Assembly (NCBI GenBank): GCA_002491245.1
Contig: DKVO01000021.1
Location: 1-64,000, forward strand
Length of the DNA stretch: 64,000 nucleotides
Direction of reading: 5' to 3'
From: Porphyromonadaceae bacterium UBA7176
Lineage (GTDB): Bacteria > Bacteroidota > Bacteroidia > Bacteroidales > Muribaculaceae
Part shown: positions 34,945 through 43,955 of the stretch, one piece after another
Layout: each line of letters opens with the position of its first letter
How positions within the stretch are numbered: the stretch's first letter is position 1
Notes under the pieces: model-generated
What the model saw: the letters and a program-made list of their open reading frames with translations, nothing else
The model's database searches: none
Told to the model about the DNA's origin: nothing
Program-made: the position numbers and the translations under genes

Positions 34945-37401
34945 TTAGATAAACAGATTGACATTCGACCGTTCTGCTCGGCTCATATATGTCGCCACGC
35001 CTCCGATTGTAACCTCGTCGAGCAACTCCTCCCGGGCTACACCCATCACGTCCATCGACATCTGACATGCGATAAACTCAACGCCATTATCAAGCGCCTG
35101 CCGGCGAAGCTCTTCAAGCGAATCCACATTCTTATTCTTCATTATATAGCGCATCATCCTGCTGCCGACACCTCCCATATTCATCTTGGAAAGTTTAAGT
35201 TTTCTCGAGCTCGACGGCAACATCATGCCGAACATCCGTCCGAACAAATCTTTCTTCACTCCCGGCTTACGCTCCTTCTTTATAGCGTTCAGGCCCCAGA
35301 ACGTAAAGAAAATAGTCACTTTCTTACCCGTCGCGGCAGCACCGTTTGCAAGCACGAAAGTAGCGAGAGCCTTGTCGAGGTCATCGCTGAAGAGAATGAA
35401 AGTCTTCCCTTTATCTTCTCCCGAAATCTCTGGAAGCACTCCATTTCCGCCACCTTTGGCAACGGTAACAGTATATACACCTCCTTGCGACGAAGACGAA
35501 ACTACAAGATTGCCCGTTGTTTCACACCAGGCCGCGGCGTCACGCGGAAAACCTGGGTCGGTAGCCGTGATTTCAAGTCGCTCACCATCCGCGAGAGTTT
35601 CCATGTTGTTCTTAAGTTTGAGAATTGGGCCGGGACATGAAATGCCACAGGCATCGATCTTGATTGCATGAGCACACTTCTCGACCGAAGGATCCTTCTG
35701 CTGTGAACCTACCGGAAATCCTTTCGCCACCGGCAACGATGCCGTTGCAGCCCGATAGAGCTTGATACCGCCTACAAGATTTCGCACATCCCCAAACCCG
35801 TTTTGCCTGAGGATATTGGAGGCGAGATAGCCCCGAAGACCAACGCCACAATACACATAAACCGGTTTGTCCGACGGTATTTCGCCAATACGGCCACGCA
35901 TATCATCGAGAGGTATGTTGACAGCTCCCTTCAACGCTCCCAATGCAAACTCATCAGGAGTCCGCACATCCACAAGCGTCACTTTCGACAGATCAGCATC
36001 TCTCAGCTCCCTCCAATAAAGAGGTTTCATCTTGCCGCTAAGTATATTTCCGGCAACATAGCCGGCTATCGCCACTGGATCTTTAGCCGACGAATACGGA
36101 GGAGCGTAAGCCTGTTCTATACCTTGAAGATCATAGATCGTTCCTACGCGCTTTATTACGAGCGCAAACTCATCGATACGTTTGTCAACACCGTCATAAC
36201 CCACAATCTGTGCGCCAAACAACTTACCGTCTTCCGGCGAGAATGTCACCTTTATCGACATCGGCAAAGCGCCCGGATAATAACCGGCATGAGAACTCGG
36301 ATGTATCGTGGCCGAGAGATAATCAATGCCCGACTGACGGAGCCGTTTGGCTGGCAATCCGGTGGCGGCGACAGTAAGGTCAAACACCTTTGCAACTGAC
36401 GTCCCTATCGCTCCCTCATAGACCTCCTTGTTCCCGAACACCATATTGTCGGCCACTATACGGGCCTGACGGTTGGCAGGTCCGGCAAGATAATTGAGCC
36501 AAGGCACTCCGGTGACTGGATGGACATATTCTATCGCATCGCCAACTGCATAAATATCTTCATCGGAGGTCTGAAGATAACCGTTCACCTTTATGCCCTT
36601 CATCTCCCCTAACTCAATACCGGATTCAAGGGCAAGACCTGTATTTGGTCGCACTCCGATAGAAAGAACCACCATGTCGGTAGCAATCACATCTCCCGAC
36701 TTAAACTTGACAACAAGCCCGTCGGCCCTCTTCTCAAAAGCCTCGACAGCCTTTTCAAGATATAGAGCCACCCCTTTTTGGATAAGGTGCTCATGAACAA
36801 ACGATGCCATCGAATAATCAATCGGAGCCATCACCTGATTTGCCATCTCAACCACAGCAACATCAAGCCCGGCATCCTTGAGATTTTCCGCCATTTCAAG
36901 GCCAATAAAGCCTCCACCGACAATAACAGCGCTCTTTGGTTTCCTTGTCTCTACAAAACCCTTGATCGTATCAGTATCGTTGACATTCCGCAAAGTGAAG
37001 ATACCCTCTGCATCGATTCCCGGTAACGGAGGACGGACAGGCGACGAGCCCGGCGACAACAGAAGTTTATCATAATCCTCTGTATACTCCCGGCCGTCTT
37101 CTGTCCTGACTGTCACCTTTTTTTCTGCCCGGTTTATACTGAGTACCTCCGACTTAGTCCTCACATCGATATTGAACCTACGCCCGAAAGACTCCGGAGT
37201 CTGCACCAACAGCTTGTCGCGGTCTGCAATCACACCACCTATATAATAAGGCAATCCACAGTTGGCATAGGAGATATATTCCCCCTTCTCGAACAACACA
37301 ATTTCTGCCTCTTCACTAATTCTTCTGATACGGGCAGCAGCAGTCGCACCACCGGCCACACCTCCTACAATTATATATTTCATATGCTCTAAATTTTCCA
37401 T
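34945..37401 (-). CDS. CoA-disulfide/persulfide reductase fused to rhodanese, TusA and DsrE domains
   Basis: An 818-residue sulfur-handling fusion. Residues about 7-330 are an FAD/NAD(P)H pyridine-nucleotide disulfide oxidoreductase (VGGVAGGATAAARIRR; active-site cysteine in YANCGLPYY at about C48). A dimerisation domain runs to about 450. Then come a rhodanese domain (about 460-550, active cysteine in YCGVGLRGY near 518), a TusA/SirA-like domain (about 575-645, CPGP with C589) and a C-terminal DsrE/F-like domain (about 665-818, cysteine in FIACQMS). Such proteins reduce CoA-persulfides or polysulfides and relay sulfane sulfur. It is cytoplasmic, with no signal peptide. It is followed eight bases later by a MarR regulator. 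The start could also be the ATG at 37383. Confidence 0.92.
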   Translation of the reverse strand: MENLEHMKYIIVGGVAGGATAAARIRRISEEAEIVLFEKGEYISYANCGLPYYIGGVIADRDKLLVQTPESFGRRFNIDVRTKSEVLSINRAEKKVTVRTEDGREYTEDYDKLLLSPGSSPVRPPLPGIDAEGIFTLRNVNDTDTIKGFVETRKPKSAVIVGGGFIGLEMAENLKDAGLDVAVVEMANQVMAPIDYSMASFVHEHLIQKGVALYLEKAVEAFEKRADGLVVKFKSGDVIATDMVVLSIGVRPNTGLALESGIELGEMKGIKVNGYLQTSDEDIYAVGDAIEYVHPVTGVPWLNYLAGPANRQARIVADNMVFGNKEVYEGAIGTSVAKVFDLTVAATGLPAKRLRQSGIDYLSATIHPSSHAGYYPGALPMSIKVTFSPEDGKLFGAQIVGYDGVDKRIDEFALVIKRVGTIYDLQGIEQAYAPPYSSAKDPVAIAGYVAGNILSGKMKPLYWRELRDADLSKVTLVDVRTPDEFALGALKGAVNIPLDDMRGRIGEIPSDKPVYVYCGVGLRGYLASNILRQNGFGDVRNLVGGIKLYRAATASLPVAKGFPVGSQQKDPSVEKCAHAIKIDACGISCPGPILKLKNNMETLADGERLEITATDPGFPRDAAAWCETTGNLVVSSSSQGGVYTVTVAKGGGNGVLPEISGEDKGKTFILFSDDLDKALATFVLANGAAATGKKVTIFFTFWGLNAIKKERKPGVKKDLFGRMFGMMLPSSSRKLKLSKMNMGGVGSRMMRYIMKNKNVDSLEELRRQALDNGVEFIACQMSMDVMGVAREELLDEVTIGGVATYMSRAERSNVNLFI

Positions 37402-37428
37402 TAAACATATTTTCCATTAGAAACTATG

Positions 37429-37459
37429 CAAAGATAACACAAATTTTCATACCAACAAA
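37429..37459 (-). promoter_or_regulatory. Promoter of the persulfide-reductase/MarR operon
   Basis: Minus strand: TTTG (37459-37456), 19 bases, TATCTTTG (37436-37429). Nearby sites could bind the MarR protein: a direct repeat of ATTTTCCATTA (37393-37403 and 37409-37419) between promoter and gene, and a small palindrome TTTCC-ACA-GGAAA (37461-37473). Confidence 0.75.
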
Positions 37460-37480
37460 ATTTCCACAGGAAAATATTTA

Positions 37481-37647
37481 CAAAAGCCATCAATGGAAGA
37501 AAATAGGAATAAAATGCTCCGCATTTTCACCCCACCACAACGCATTAGCACCGTTAGGAGCGCGACGCTCCGCGTCGTGCCAAAAGGCCTGCATAAGCAA
37601 GTTGCCAGAGGCAACGCCTCATGGATAACGCCGGACTTCAGTCCGGT
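37481..37647. repeat. Four-hairpin repeat unit, copy 1
   Basis: A non-coding element with four perfect or near-perfect hairpins: AAAATGC-TCC-GCATTTT (37511-37527), a nine-pair stem around a TCC loop (37560-37580), GTTGCC-AGA-GGCAAC (37601-37615) and CCGGACT-TC-AGTCCGG (37631-37646). All have two- or three-base loops. It lies downstream of the nitroreductase gene on its strand and upstream of the persulfide-reductase promoter. Confidence 0.85.
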
Positions 37648-37696
37648 GCTTGCAAATCGAAGAATAGCGTTTCGGAGATACGCCTCATTACATAGT

Positions 37697-37851
37697 CAAA
37701 GCCATCATAGGAAGAAAATGCTCCGCATTTTCACCCCACCTCAACGTATTAGCATCGTTAGGAGCGCGGCACTCCGTGCCGTGCCAAAGAGGTAGTATCA
37801 GCAAGTTGCCGGAGGCAACGCCTCATAGATAACGCCGGACTTCAGTCCGGT
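37697..37851. repeat. Four-hairpin repeat unit, copy 2
   Basis: A second copy of the element, offset 204 bases. Its hairpins are at 37715-37731, 37764-37784, 37805-37819 and 37835-37850. The second stem reads GGCAC-TCC-GTGCC, where copy 1 has GACGC-TCC-GCGTC. Both base changes on one arm are matched on the other, so pairing is conserved. The third hairpin differs only in the loop (GGA for AGA). Confidence 0.85.
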
Positions 37852-37872
37852 GATAGCTCTGGTCGCACCACC

Positions 37873-38523
37873 CTATTTGGGATAGCCCACCGGCAGATTG
37901 AGCACTGCTATAGCCTCCTCTGGCAGATTGAGCAGTTTGGAGATAGCATCCCGGTCCATAGTCGCTCTCGGAACAACCGACAACCCACGTCCGGCGCAGA
38001 ACAGACATATATTCTCACTCATTATACCGGCATCAGTAACAGCCATCATCGTGGCCATCTCCGACATTTGGTCGAATTTCTGTGGATTAGCCACCGTAAG
38101 AAGACATACAGGAGCTGTCAACACAAAATCTTGCGAGAATTGGGGAGTACCGGCAACCAGCGCTCGTTGGTCTCCTTCAGCTACCGGCTGGAGCCTATGT
38201 CCTTGGGGGATATACTTGAACACACCCTCCTTCGTAAACACATACAAATCAATCTCCTGTTTGTTGAGAGCTGTAGGTGACGTCAATTTTCCATCTTCCA
38301 CCCTGTTTATGCCCGATGCGGCAAAAAGAAGGTCGCTCAAATCCTGATTGGAGAGCATCTTGTCGCTGAATTCACGGTCGGAATGACGGTTCCACAGAGT
38401 CTCCATTATAGAGAGCCCTCCTGTTTTCGAAGGCTGCACCAAAGGTATATAATTCTCGGCCGAAGCTAAACTGCCTGATATTGTTATCGCCATGATTAAG
38501 AATATTCGTTTTAAAGATAACAT
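37873..38523 (-). CDS. Exported nitroreductase-family protein (SagB/ThcOx-like)
   Basis: A 216-residue protein of the nitroreductase fold, an FMN-binding oxidoreductase superfamily. The ATG at 38523 gives a signal peptide (MLSLKRIFLIMAITISGSLASA), so the mature protein would be outside the cytoplasm, which is unusual for a flavoenzyme. Typical elements are RHSDREFSDKMLSNQDLSDLL near the N-terminus and a C-terminal VLNLPVGYPK. It lies after the pullulanase gene on the same strand and is probably co-transcribed. Substrate unknown. Confidence 0.82.
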   Translation of the reverse strand: MLSLKRIFLIMAITISGSLASAENYIPLVQPSKTGGLSIMETLWNRHSDREFSDKMLSNQDLSDLLFAASGINRVEDGKLTSPTALNKQEIDLYVFTKEGVFKYIPQGHRLQPVAEGDQRALVAGTPQFSQDFVLTAPVCLLTVANPQKFDQMSEMATMMAVTDAGIMSENICLFCAGRGLSVVPRATMDRDAISKLLNLPEEAIAVLNLPVGYPK

Positions 38524-38566
38524 CTCCCGTCTCTTTTTGTTTGTTAGATATGTTGTGGAAACATCA

Positions 38567-40573
38567 TTATTTTGTGCGAGCCAGAATAAGAGCACTCGTC
38601 GGAGTCACAACCACTGTGCCGCCCTTCGATGTCCCGAGGCCATCAGGATTTAGTTCACCATCTCGAGCGATAATCGTCCATTCTCCACGCGGTATCTTGG
38701 CCACAAAAGGAGAAGTCGAACCGTTGAACACAAGCTTTATCTCCTTCCACTCATCGCCGTTAGCGTTATTCTTGATTGAATACGATACCACATTAGGCGC
38801 CTTTACTTTATCGAAAACAATATTCTTTGCAACCTCGTCTGCCGAAGTCATTCGGAAAGCCGGATGCTCGCGACGCAGACGTATCAGATTACGGTAATAA
38901 TCATACTGCCCCTTGTTCTTCGCTTTGAGCGACCAGTCGATGGCATTTATGCTGTCGGGCGACTTGTAAGAGTTATGCACACCCTTTTTATCGCGGAACA
39001 CCTCTTCACCGGCAAACATAAACGGCGTACCCTGCGAGGTAAACACTATCGTTTGGGCCAGTCGGGCAGCGCGTTGGCGGTCTGCCTCTGTCGAGCCGGG
39101 CATCGATGCCGCAAGCTTATCGGTCAAAGTCAGGTCATCGTGGCACGACACATAATTGATAATCTCAGTCGGAGCTCCGGCATATGCAAACTTAGAGTTA
39201 TTACCCTTTGCATAATCAACTTGAGGATGAGCCGTCGACGCCACAATTCCAATCTTCACCGTCTCTTCGTTGCCTGGTTTGCCGGTAGCGAAACCCTGAT
39301 CATCCGAGCGGCTGTAGTGACCCTTCACCGCATCGCGTATATCGTCTGAAAAGACTGCGACACCTTCCATTTTATCAACATTCTCCTTGAGAGCCCTTTG
39401 GGCGGCAGGCAGAGGCGAATCGCCGGCAGTCCAACCCTCGCCATACACAAATATCGACGGATTAATCTTCTTCAGTTCGGCGGCCACTTCATTCATCGTC
39501 TCTATATCGTGGATAGCCATCAGGTCGAAACGGAAGCCATCAATATGGTATTCCTTCGCCCAGTACTTAACCGAGTTGACAATAAAATCGCGCATCATCT
39601 TGCGGTCCGAAGCCGTCTCATTTCCGCAGCCTGAGGCATCGCTGTAGCTTCCGTCAGCACGGTGGCGGTAGAAATAACCGGGAGCGGTAAGCGAGAAATT
39701 CGACCCGTCGTTATCGGCCGTATGATTGTATACAACATCCATCACCACACCTATGCCGGCATCATGGAGCGCCTTCACCATCTCCTTCATCTCGCGGATA
39801 CGGGTCTCCGGCTTGGCTGGATCGGTCGAATAGCTGCCTTCCGGGGCATTGTAGTTGTAAGGATCATAACCCCAGTTATACTGGTTCGACGGGAGGTTAG
39901 CCTCATCAACCGAATTGTAATCGTACGACGGTAGAATATGCACATGAGTGACACCAAGCTCCTTGAGATGGTCGATACCTGTGGCAAGACCTTCCGGTGA
40001 TTTTGTGCCTGGCTCAGTCAACGCAAGGAATTTTCCTTTGTGAACTATACCAGACGATGGATCGATACTGAAATCGCGATGATGCATCTCATAAATCACA
40101 GCATCGGTGATATGCTTTGTCTCTGGGCCGCGATCCTTGTCCCAGCCCTCAGGGTTTGTAGTGTTCAGATTGATGATGGCTGCTCGATGGCCGTTGGTAC
40201 CAACTGCCTTTGCCCATATGCCGGGGGTCTCTGCAAGGGTCTTGCCTCCGGTAGTGACAGCAAAAGTATAGAACTTACCGTAAAGCTTCTCCGGCACAGA
40301 GACATACCATGTACCCTTATCGCCTCGCTTCATATCAAGTGTATCGGAAGCCACACCGTTGCGGTCGGTGTCATAAATCATCACACGTACCGCGTCGGCC
40401 TCAGGCGACCAAAGAGTGAAATGAGTCCCGGTCGGGTCTACCTTGACTTCGTTGTCGTGTCCTTCACAAACAGGCCATGATGCATATCGCGAATCGATGT
40501 CTTGTGCCATGATAGTCGGAGCGGCAATACCGATGGCTGCCGCAGCAAAGATGGTATGGATATTAAAGTGCAT
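38567..40573 (-). CDS. Secreted type I pullulanase (GH13)
   Basis: A 668-residue exported debranching enzyme that cuts alpha-1,6 links in pullulan and branched alpha-glucans. The ATG at 40573 gives a signal peptide ending near MAQD; the frame could also open at a TTG at 40603. A CBM48-type N-terminal domain (about 40-130) precedes the barrel. The type I pullulanase signature YNWGYDPYNY is present. The catalytic nucleophile is in GFRFD (D350), the acid in YGEGW and the third carboxylate in CHDD. No T9SS tail or lipobox is seen, so it is probably periplasmic. It pairs functionally with the amylase at 13.7-16.5 kb. Confidence 0.93.
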   Translation of the reverse strand: MHFNIHTIFAAAAIGIAAPTIMAQDIDSRYASWPVCEGHDNEVKVDPTGTHFTLWSPEADAVRVMIYDTDRNGVASDTLDMKRGDKGTWYVSVPEKLYGKFYTFAVTTGGKTLAETPGIWAKAVGTNGHRAAIINLNTTNPEGWDKDRGPETKHITDAVIYEMHHRDFSIDPSSGIVHKGKFLALTEPGTKSPEGLATGIDHLKELGVTHVHILPSYDYNSVDEANLPSNQYNWGYDPYNYNAPEGSYSTDPAKPETRIREMKEMVKALHDAGIGVVMDVVYNHTADNDGSNFSLTAPGYFYRHRADGSYSDASGCGNETASDRKMMRDFIVNSVKYWAKEYHIDGFRFDLMAIHDIETMNEVAAELKKINPSIFVYGEGWTAGDSPLPAAQRALKENVDKMEGVAVFSDDIRDAVKGHYSRSDDQGFATGKPGNEETVKIGIVASTAHPQVDYAKGNNSKFAYAGAPTEIINYVSCHDDLTLTDKLAASMPGSTEADRQRAARLAQTIVFTSQGTPFMFAGEEVFRDKKGVHNSYKSPDSINAIDWSLKAKNKGQYDYYRNLIRLRREHPAFRMTSADEVAKNIVFDKVKAPNVVSYSIKNNANGDEWKEIKLVFNGSTSPFVAKIPRGEWTIIARDGELNPDGLGTSKGGTVVVTPTSALILARTK

Positions 40574-40600
40574 ATTTTTGAAAGCTGATATAATCTTTTG

Positions 40601-40608
40601 CAAAATTA
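40601..40608 (-). promoter_or_regulatory. -7 element for pullulanase-nitroreductase
   Basis: TAATTTTG on the minus strand, 27 bases before the ATG at 40573. No -33 element at the usual spacing. Confidence 0.55.
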
Positions 40609-40662
40609 ACGATTAGCCCACACAAAATATCCGCCTTTTTTCCATTTTATGTATTTTTAAGA

Positions 40663-43188
40663 CTATTCGGCCAAGCGGCGCAACGTATCGACAAGCCTGT
40701 CGCCGAGACCAATAGTGTAGCCGTGGCTGCAAAAGAGCACCCGGTTGAAAGTGTCCGCAATCACAAATACAGGCTTATCTGCCGTATCGATCTTAAGATT
40801 TTCGCCAAGCTCGCCGCTTATCACTCCGTTTATGTCGCATCCAAGCACCGTATTTGCCGGCAGACTCCCTGACAATGGACTTCGGAAACGATCTGCCTGA
40901 CCCTCATCCGCGAAAAGGAGCACAAGTTTCATACCCAGACGGTCGAATTCCTCTGCTGCAGCTGCAATCTCACCCAACGCATGGGCTGTCGGTTCATGTG
41001 CCGGAGCAATAAGGCCAAGCACATAATATCCGCGGCCAGTAGCCGACAACAAACTGCGTTCCTTGCCACTTGCCCTGTCGATAAACGTATTTTCTGAATT
41101 GAAACTGCCGATAACCTCGATTTGGGTCGAATCACTGCGCACAGTCAGCGGAACAGGCACCATAGTTTTGGCAGCCTCGAAAAACACAGCACGGGCAAGC
41201 ACTCCGCCATCGGCAAGGCGCTGGCCGGTCACAAGCATATAGTAGCCGGGCGCTACCGGTGTACCGCCCTTGAAAGTCTTGCTCCAGGGTGTGAAATCAT
41301 CGTATGCAAGCTGCGTCGGCGAGCAACCATCTATACGTGAGAGGGAAAAGTTCGAATAATACTTCGGATCATCTATCCGGGAATCTTTGGCAAGGAAACG
41401 CAGATGCAGGTCAACCTTTCCGGATGTATCTTCGGCCACGCGATCAAAATCGACAGCCGTCCATGTCTTTCTGTCCACCGAATACTCCACCGCTCCATTC
41501 ACCGGGTCGATACGCGCCGGAATACCACACGAACGAGCCATCGCGACAAAAAGTATATCGCGCGACGTCGGGTCGATATCACGCTTGTGCCTCCACGCCG
41601 AGACAGGGCTTATCGGCAGATGCCGTGGATTACGGCTACCGTCAACCTTGATGCTGTCTGAGATATACCGGGCCAACAACGCCGGCTCGGAACGGAACGC
41701 ATCCTTCTGCGCCCGGCTCAGACTCGTATCGAAAAATTTCTTGTAAGGATACAGTTCCTCGTTGGCCACTCGCGGATTAAGCACATAACGGGCATACATG
41801 AGCGTATCGCCAGTCCGGCTGGTATGAAGATAATGATCCAGCAGCACATCATAGCTCACATCGCGCAAATCCTTCTCTGACAAAGCCTTCAACAGATCCA
41901 CCGCTCGCTTGGGCGATAACTTTGATGCATAGGTCAGGAAACGGCACACGGTGGTGTGGTTCCCATAAGTCTTGGGTAGAATTGACACCATATCATCGGC
42001 CGGATAATCGTATCGGTCGGCAAAAGCCCGGGCCTTAGCCGGATCGAACATCGTAGCCATGTAGGCATTACGCAGCGAATCTTCAGTGGCCTTCCGACGC
42101 TCATTGGCGGCTATGCTTTCGTCATCAGCTACCGGCAAATTTTTCGACAGCCCCGGAGGAACAATATCGAAATCGACCACGAAATTGTCGCCCGGCACAT
42201 GGTCGAGCGTAACCGTAAACACGCTGTCGCGGCCGGCTGTCATCTTGCCAAGGCCAAAACGGCTGCCATCGGTCGCCCACACCACCATATCACCCAGACC
42301 GGTAGTCACCGACGCCATGCCGAGGCTATCGGCCGTCTGGGTTGCCACAGGGTAAAATTCGGCGTAATTGTAGATGCAATACATCACTTTGGCGCCGGCT
42401 GCAACAGTTCCGTCAGGATTGAGGGCTTTCACTTTGGCTTTGACTGTAGGCGCATAGTTGGGCGTCACGTTAATGAGCGAGAACGACGGTGAGGAGAACA
42501 GCACCTCCTCGCTACCGCTGTAACGGCCATCGGTACGGGTGCTCATGAGCATACCTCGCGACGCAGGCCCGTTGAACCACGCCATATTGAGCTTCGGTTC
42601 AGGTTCGCAGGCACCAAGAAACTGCCACTTGCCATCGACATATATCTCCACCCAAGCATGGTTGTCGTCGGTATGTGCCCACCGTGGAGTATAGACCTGT
42701 CTGGCCGGAATGCATACCGAGCGCATGGCAGCCACAACAAATGCACTCTCCTCGCCGCACCGGCCCCACGACGTGCTCACCGTAGCGAGAGGTGACGAGG
42801 TCCGTGCATCCGACGGGCGATAAGTCACCTTCTCATGCGCCCAATGATTGACCTCGAGAGCGGCGTCGACCATGCTCATGCCGGCAACACGTGGAGCAAG
42901 CTCCTGATAGAATACCGTGCGGCACGAATCGAGTCGCTCGTTATTTGTGCGCACAGGAAGCACAAAATCAAAAAACAGTGTATCTCCGATCTCCTTTCCC
43001 CAAGGCATTTCTTCCCTTGCCTTAAGCGACATACGGGCGTTTTCGGCAAAAAATTCACGGCTATAGTCGAGCGAATCAGGCAACGACATACGGGCATAAA
43101 GGCTGTCGACAGCCTCCTCGGGCGTTATGGCTTGTGCTGCCGGCGATATCGCTGCGGCAAGCACTATGGTTGCTAATAGTTTATTCAT
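40663..43188 (-). CDS. Exported transglutaminase-like protein
   Basis: An 841-residue exported protein. The ATG at 43188 gives a signal peptide (MNKLLATIVLAAAISPAAQA). The transglutaminase/papain-like core lies at about residues 120-210, with the catalytic cysteine in GRCGEES, histidine in DNHAWVE and the acidic partner a little later. A beta-sandwich region follows, then a long helical region. The end (about 745-841) looks like a thioredoxin-type fold without a CxxC motif (GYYVLGLIAPAHEPT). In the family such domains cleave or crosslink amide bonds. Its ATG overlaps the cutC stop by eight bases. Function unproven. Confidence 0.85.
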   Translation of the reverse strand: MNKLLATIVLAAAISPAAQAITPEEAVDSLYARMSLPDSLDYSREFFAENARMSLKAREEMPWGKEIGDTLFFDFVLPVRTNNERLDSCRTVFYQELAPRVAGMSMVDAALEVNHWAHEKVTYRPSDARTSSPLATVSTSWGRCGEESAFVVAAMRSVCIPARQVYTPRWAHTDDNHAWVEIYVDGKWQFLGACEPEPKLNMAWFNGPASRGMLMSTRTDGRYSGSEEVLFSSPSFSLINVTPNYAPTVKAKVKALNPDGTVAAGAKVMYCIYNYAEFYPVATQTADSLGMASVTTGLGDMVVWATDGSRFGLGKMTAGRDSVFTVTLDHVPGDNFVVDFDIVPPGLSKNLPVADDESIAANERRKATEDSLRNAYMATMFDPAKARAFADRYDYPADDMVSILPKTYGNHTTVCRFLTYASKLSPKRAVDLLKALSEKDLRDVSYDVLLDHYLHTSRTGDTLMYARYVLNPRVANEELYPYKKFFDTSLSRAQKDAFRSEPALLARYISDSIKVDGSRNPRHLPISPVSAWRHKRDIDPTSRDILFVAMARSCGIPARIDPVNGAVEYSVDRKTWTAVDFDRVAEDTSGKVDLHLRFLAKDSRIDDPKYYSNFSLSRIDGCSPTQLAYDDFTPWSKTFKGGTPVAPGYYMLVTGQRLADGGVLARAVFFEAAKTMVPVPLTVRSDSTQIEVIGSFNSENTFIDRASGKERSLLSATGRGYYVLGLIAPAHEPTAHALGEIAAAAEEFDRLGMKLVLLFADEGQADRFRSPLSGSLPANTVLGCDINGVISGELGENLKIDTADKPVFVIADTFNRVLFCSHGYTIGLGDRLVDTLRRLAE

Positions 43189-43861
43189 GATTGATGTTTT
43201 GCATAATGAGTGTGATGATAGAAGCATCTGACGACCGGCCACCGCCAAGGCGGCACGAGCCATGTATTTCTGTCGCTCCGGTAGCGTTGCATATCCGGGC
43301 GGCATTTGCCGCCGTCACACCGCCACCGGGTAGAATTATGATACGCCCCGACGATTGCGCCACAAGGCTTGCAAGCTCATCGACTCCCTCTTCCGCGCTT
43401 TCGGCACCGCCGGATGTCAGTACCCTGTCATAACCCATACCGATAAGAGCGGCAAGAGCCTCGGCTTTATCTGTGCACTGATCGAAAGCTCTGTGGAAGG
43501 TCACCGACAGCCCGTGGCGTCGGGCTGTCGACGCGGCAAGAGCTGCAAAACCGCAGTCGATCCGCCCGTCGGGCAGAAGCGCTCCGACAACCACTCCATC
43601 GCATCCGCATTTGCAGGCAAGTCCGATATCGTCTATCATGACATCCTTCTCGGCCTGAGTATACACAAAATCGCCTTCGCGAGGACGTATCAGCACATGT
43701 ATTCTGCCCTTGAAAATTTTACGGGCGGCCGACATAAGACCGGCCGACGGAGTGACACCTCCTACCGCAAGAGCCGAACAAAGCTCTATCCTCTCCGCGC
43801 CGGCTATCGCCGACGCGGCCACGCTATCCGCATCGCCGCAACAAACTTCGAGTAACTTCAT
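43181..43861 (-). CDS. cutC: CutC-family protein (copper homeostasis)
   Basis: A 226-residue TIM-barrel protein of the CutC family, linked to copper handling, though the exact reaction is unsettled. Family segments are present: LEVCCGDADSVAASAIAGAERIELCSALAVGGVTPS, the HVLIRPREGDFVY stretch and the C-terminal TGATEIHGS. The ATG at 43861 lies only six bases after the -7 promoter element, so the mRNA may be leaderless. It is co-transcribed with the transglutaminase gene downstream. Confidence 0.92.
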   Translation of the reverse strand: MKLLEVCCGDADSVAASAIAGAERIELCSALAVGGVTPSAGLMSAARKIFKGRIHVLIRPREGDFVYTQAEKDVMIDDIGLACKCGCDGVVVGALLPDGRIDCGFAALAASTARRHGLSVTFHRAFDQCTDKAEALAALIGMGYDRVLTSGGAESAEEGVDELASLVAQSSGRIIILPGGGVTAANAARICNATGATEIHGSCRLGGGRSSDASIITLIMQNINHE

Positions 43862-43867
43862 AATATG

Positions 43868-43898
43868 CAAAATTAATGCGATTTTTTTGTAAATCAAA
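43868..43898 (-). promoter_or_regulatory. Promoter of cutC
   Basis: Minus strand: TTTG (43898-43895), 19 bases, TAATTTTG (43875-43868), ending six bases before the ATG. Confidence 0.75.
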
Positions 43899-43927
43899 GT
43901 TATGTGATATATATCGCACTTTTTTGC

Positions 43928-43935
43928 TAATTTTG
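43928..43935 (+). promoter_or_regulatory. -7 element for the DUF1599-BT_3928 operon
   Basis: TAATTTTG, 20 bases before the ATG at 43956, divergent from cutC. No clear -33 element. Confidence 0.55.
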
Positions 43936-43955
43936 CAGAGTAAACAAACACGCAA

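Noticed and set aside
37493..37795. An open frame of about 100 codons across the hairpin repeats
   Set aside because: Its internal repeat (KMLRIFTPPQRIS) is only the translation of the duplicated hairpin unit. There is no start context or family resemblance, and stem changes follow pairing rather than codons.
37481..37851. Hairpin region as a CRISPR array or insertion sequence remnant
   Set aside because: There are only two units with a 204-base period, no uniform short repeat with unique spacers, no transposase fragment and no target-site duplication that could be seen.
43903..43919. Palindrome GATATATATC between cutC and DUF1599 as an operator
   Set aside because: A simple AT alternation of ten bases in an A+T-rich promoter gap is likely by chance.
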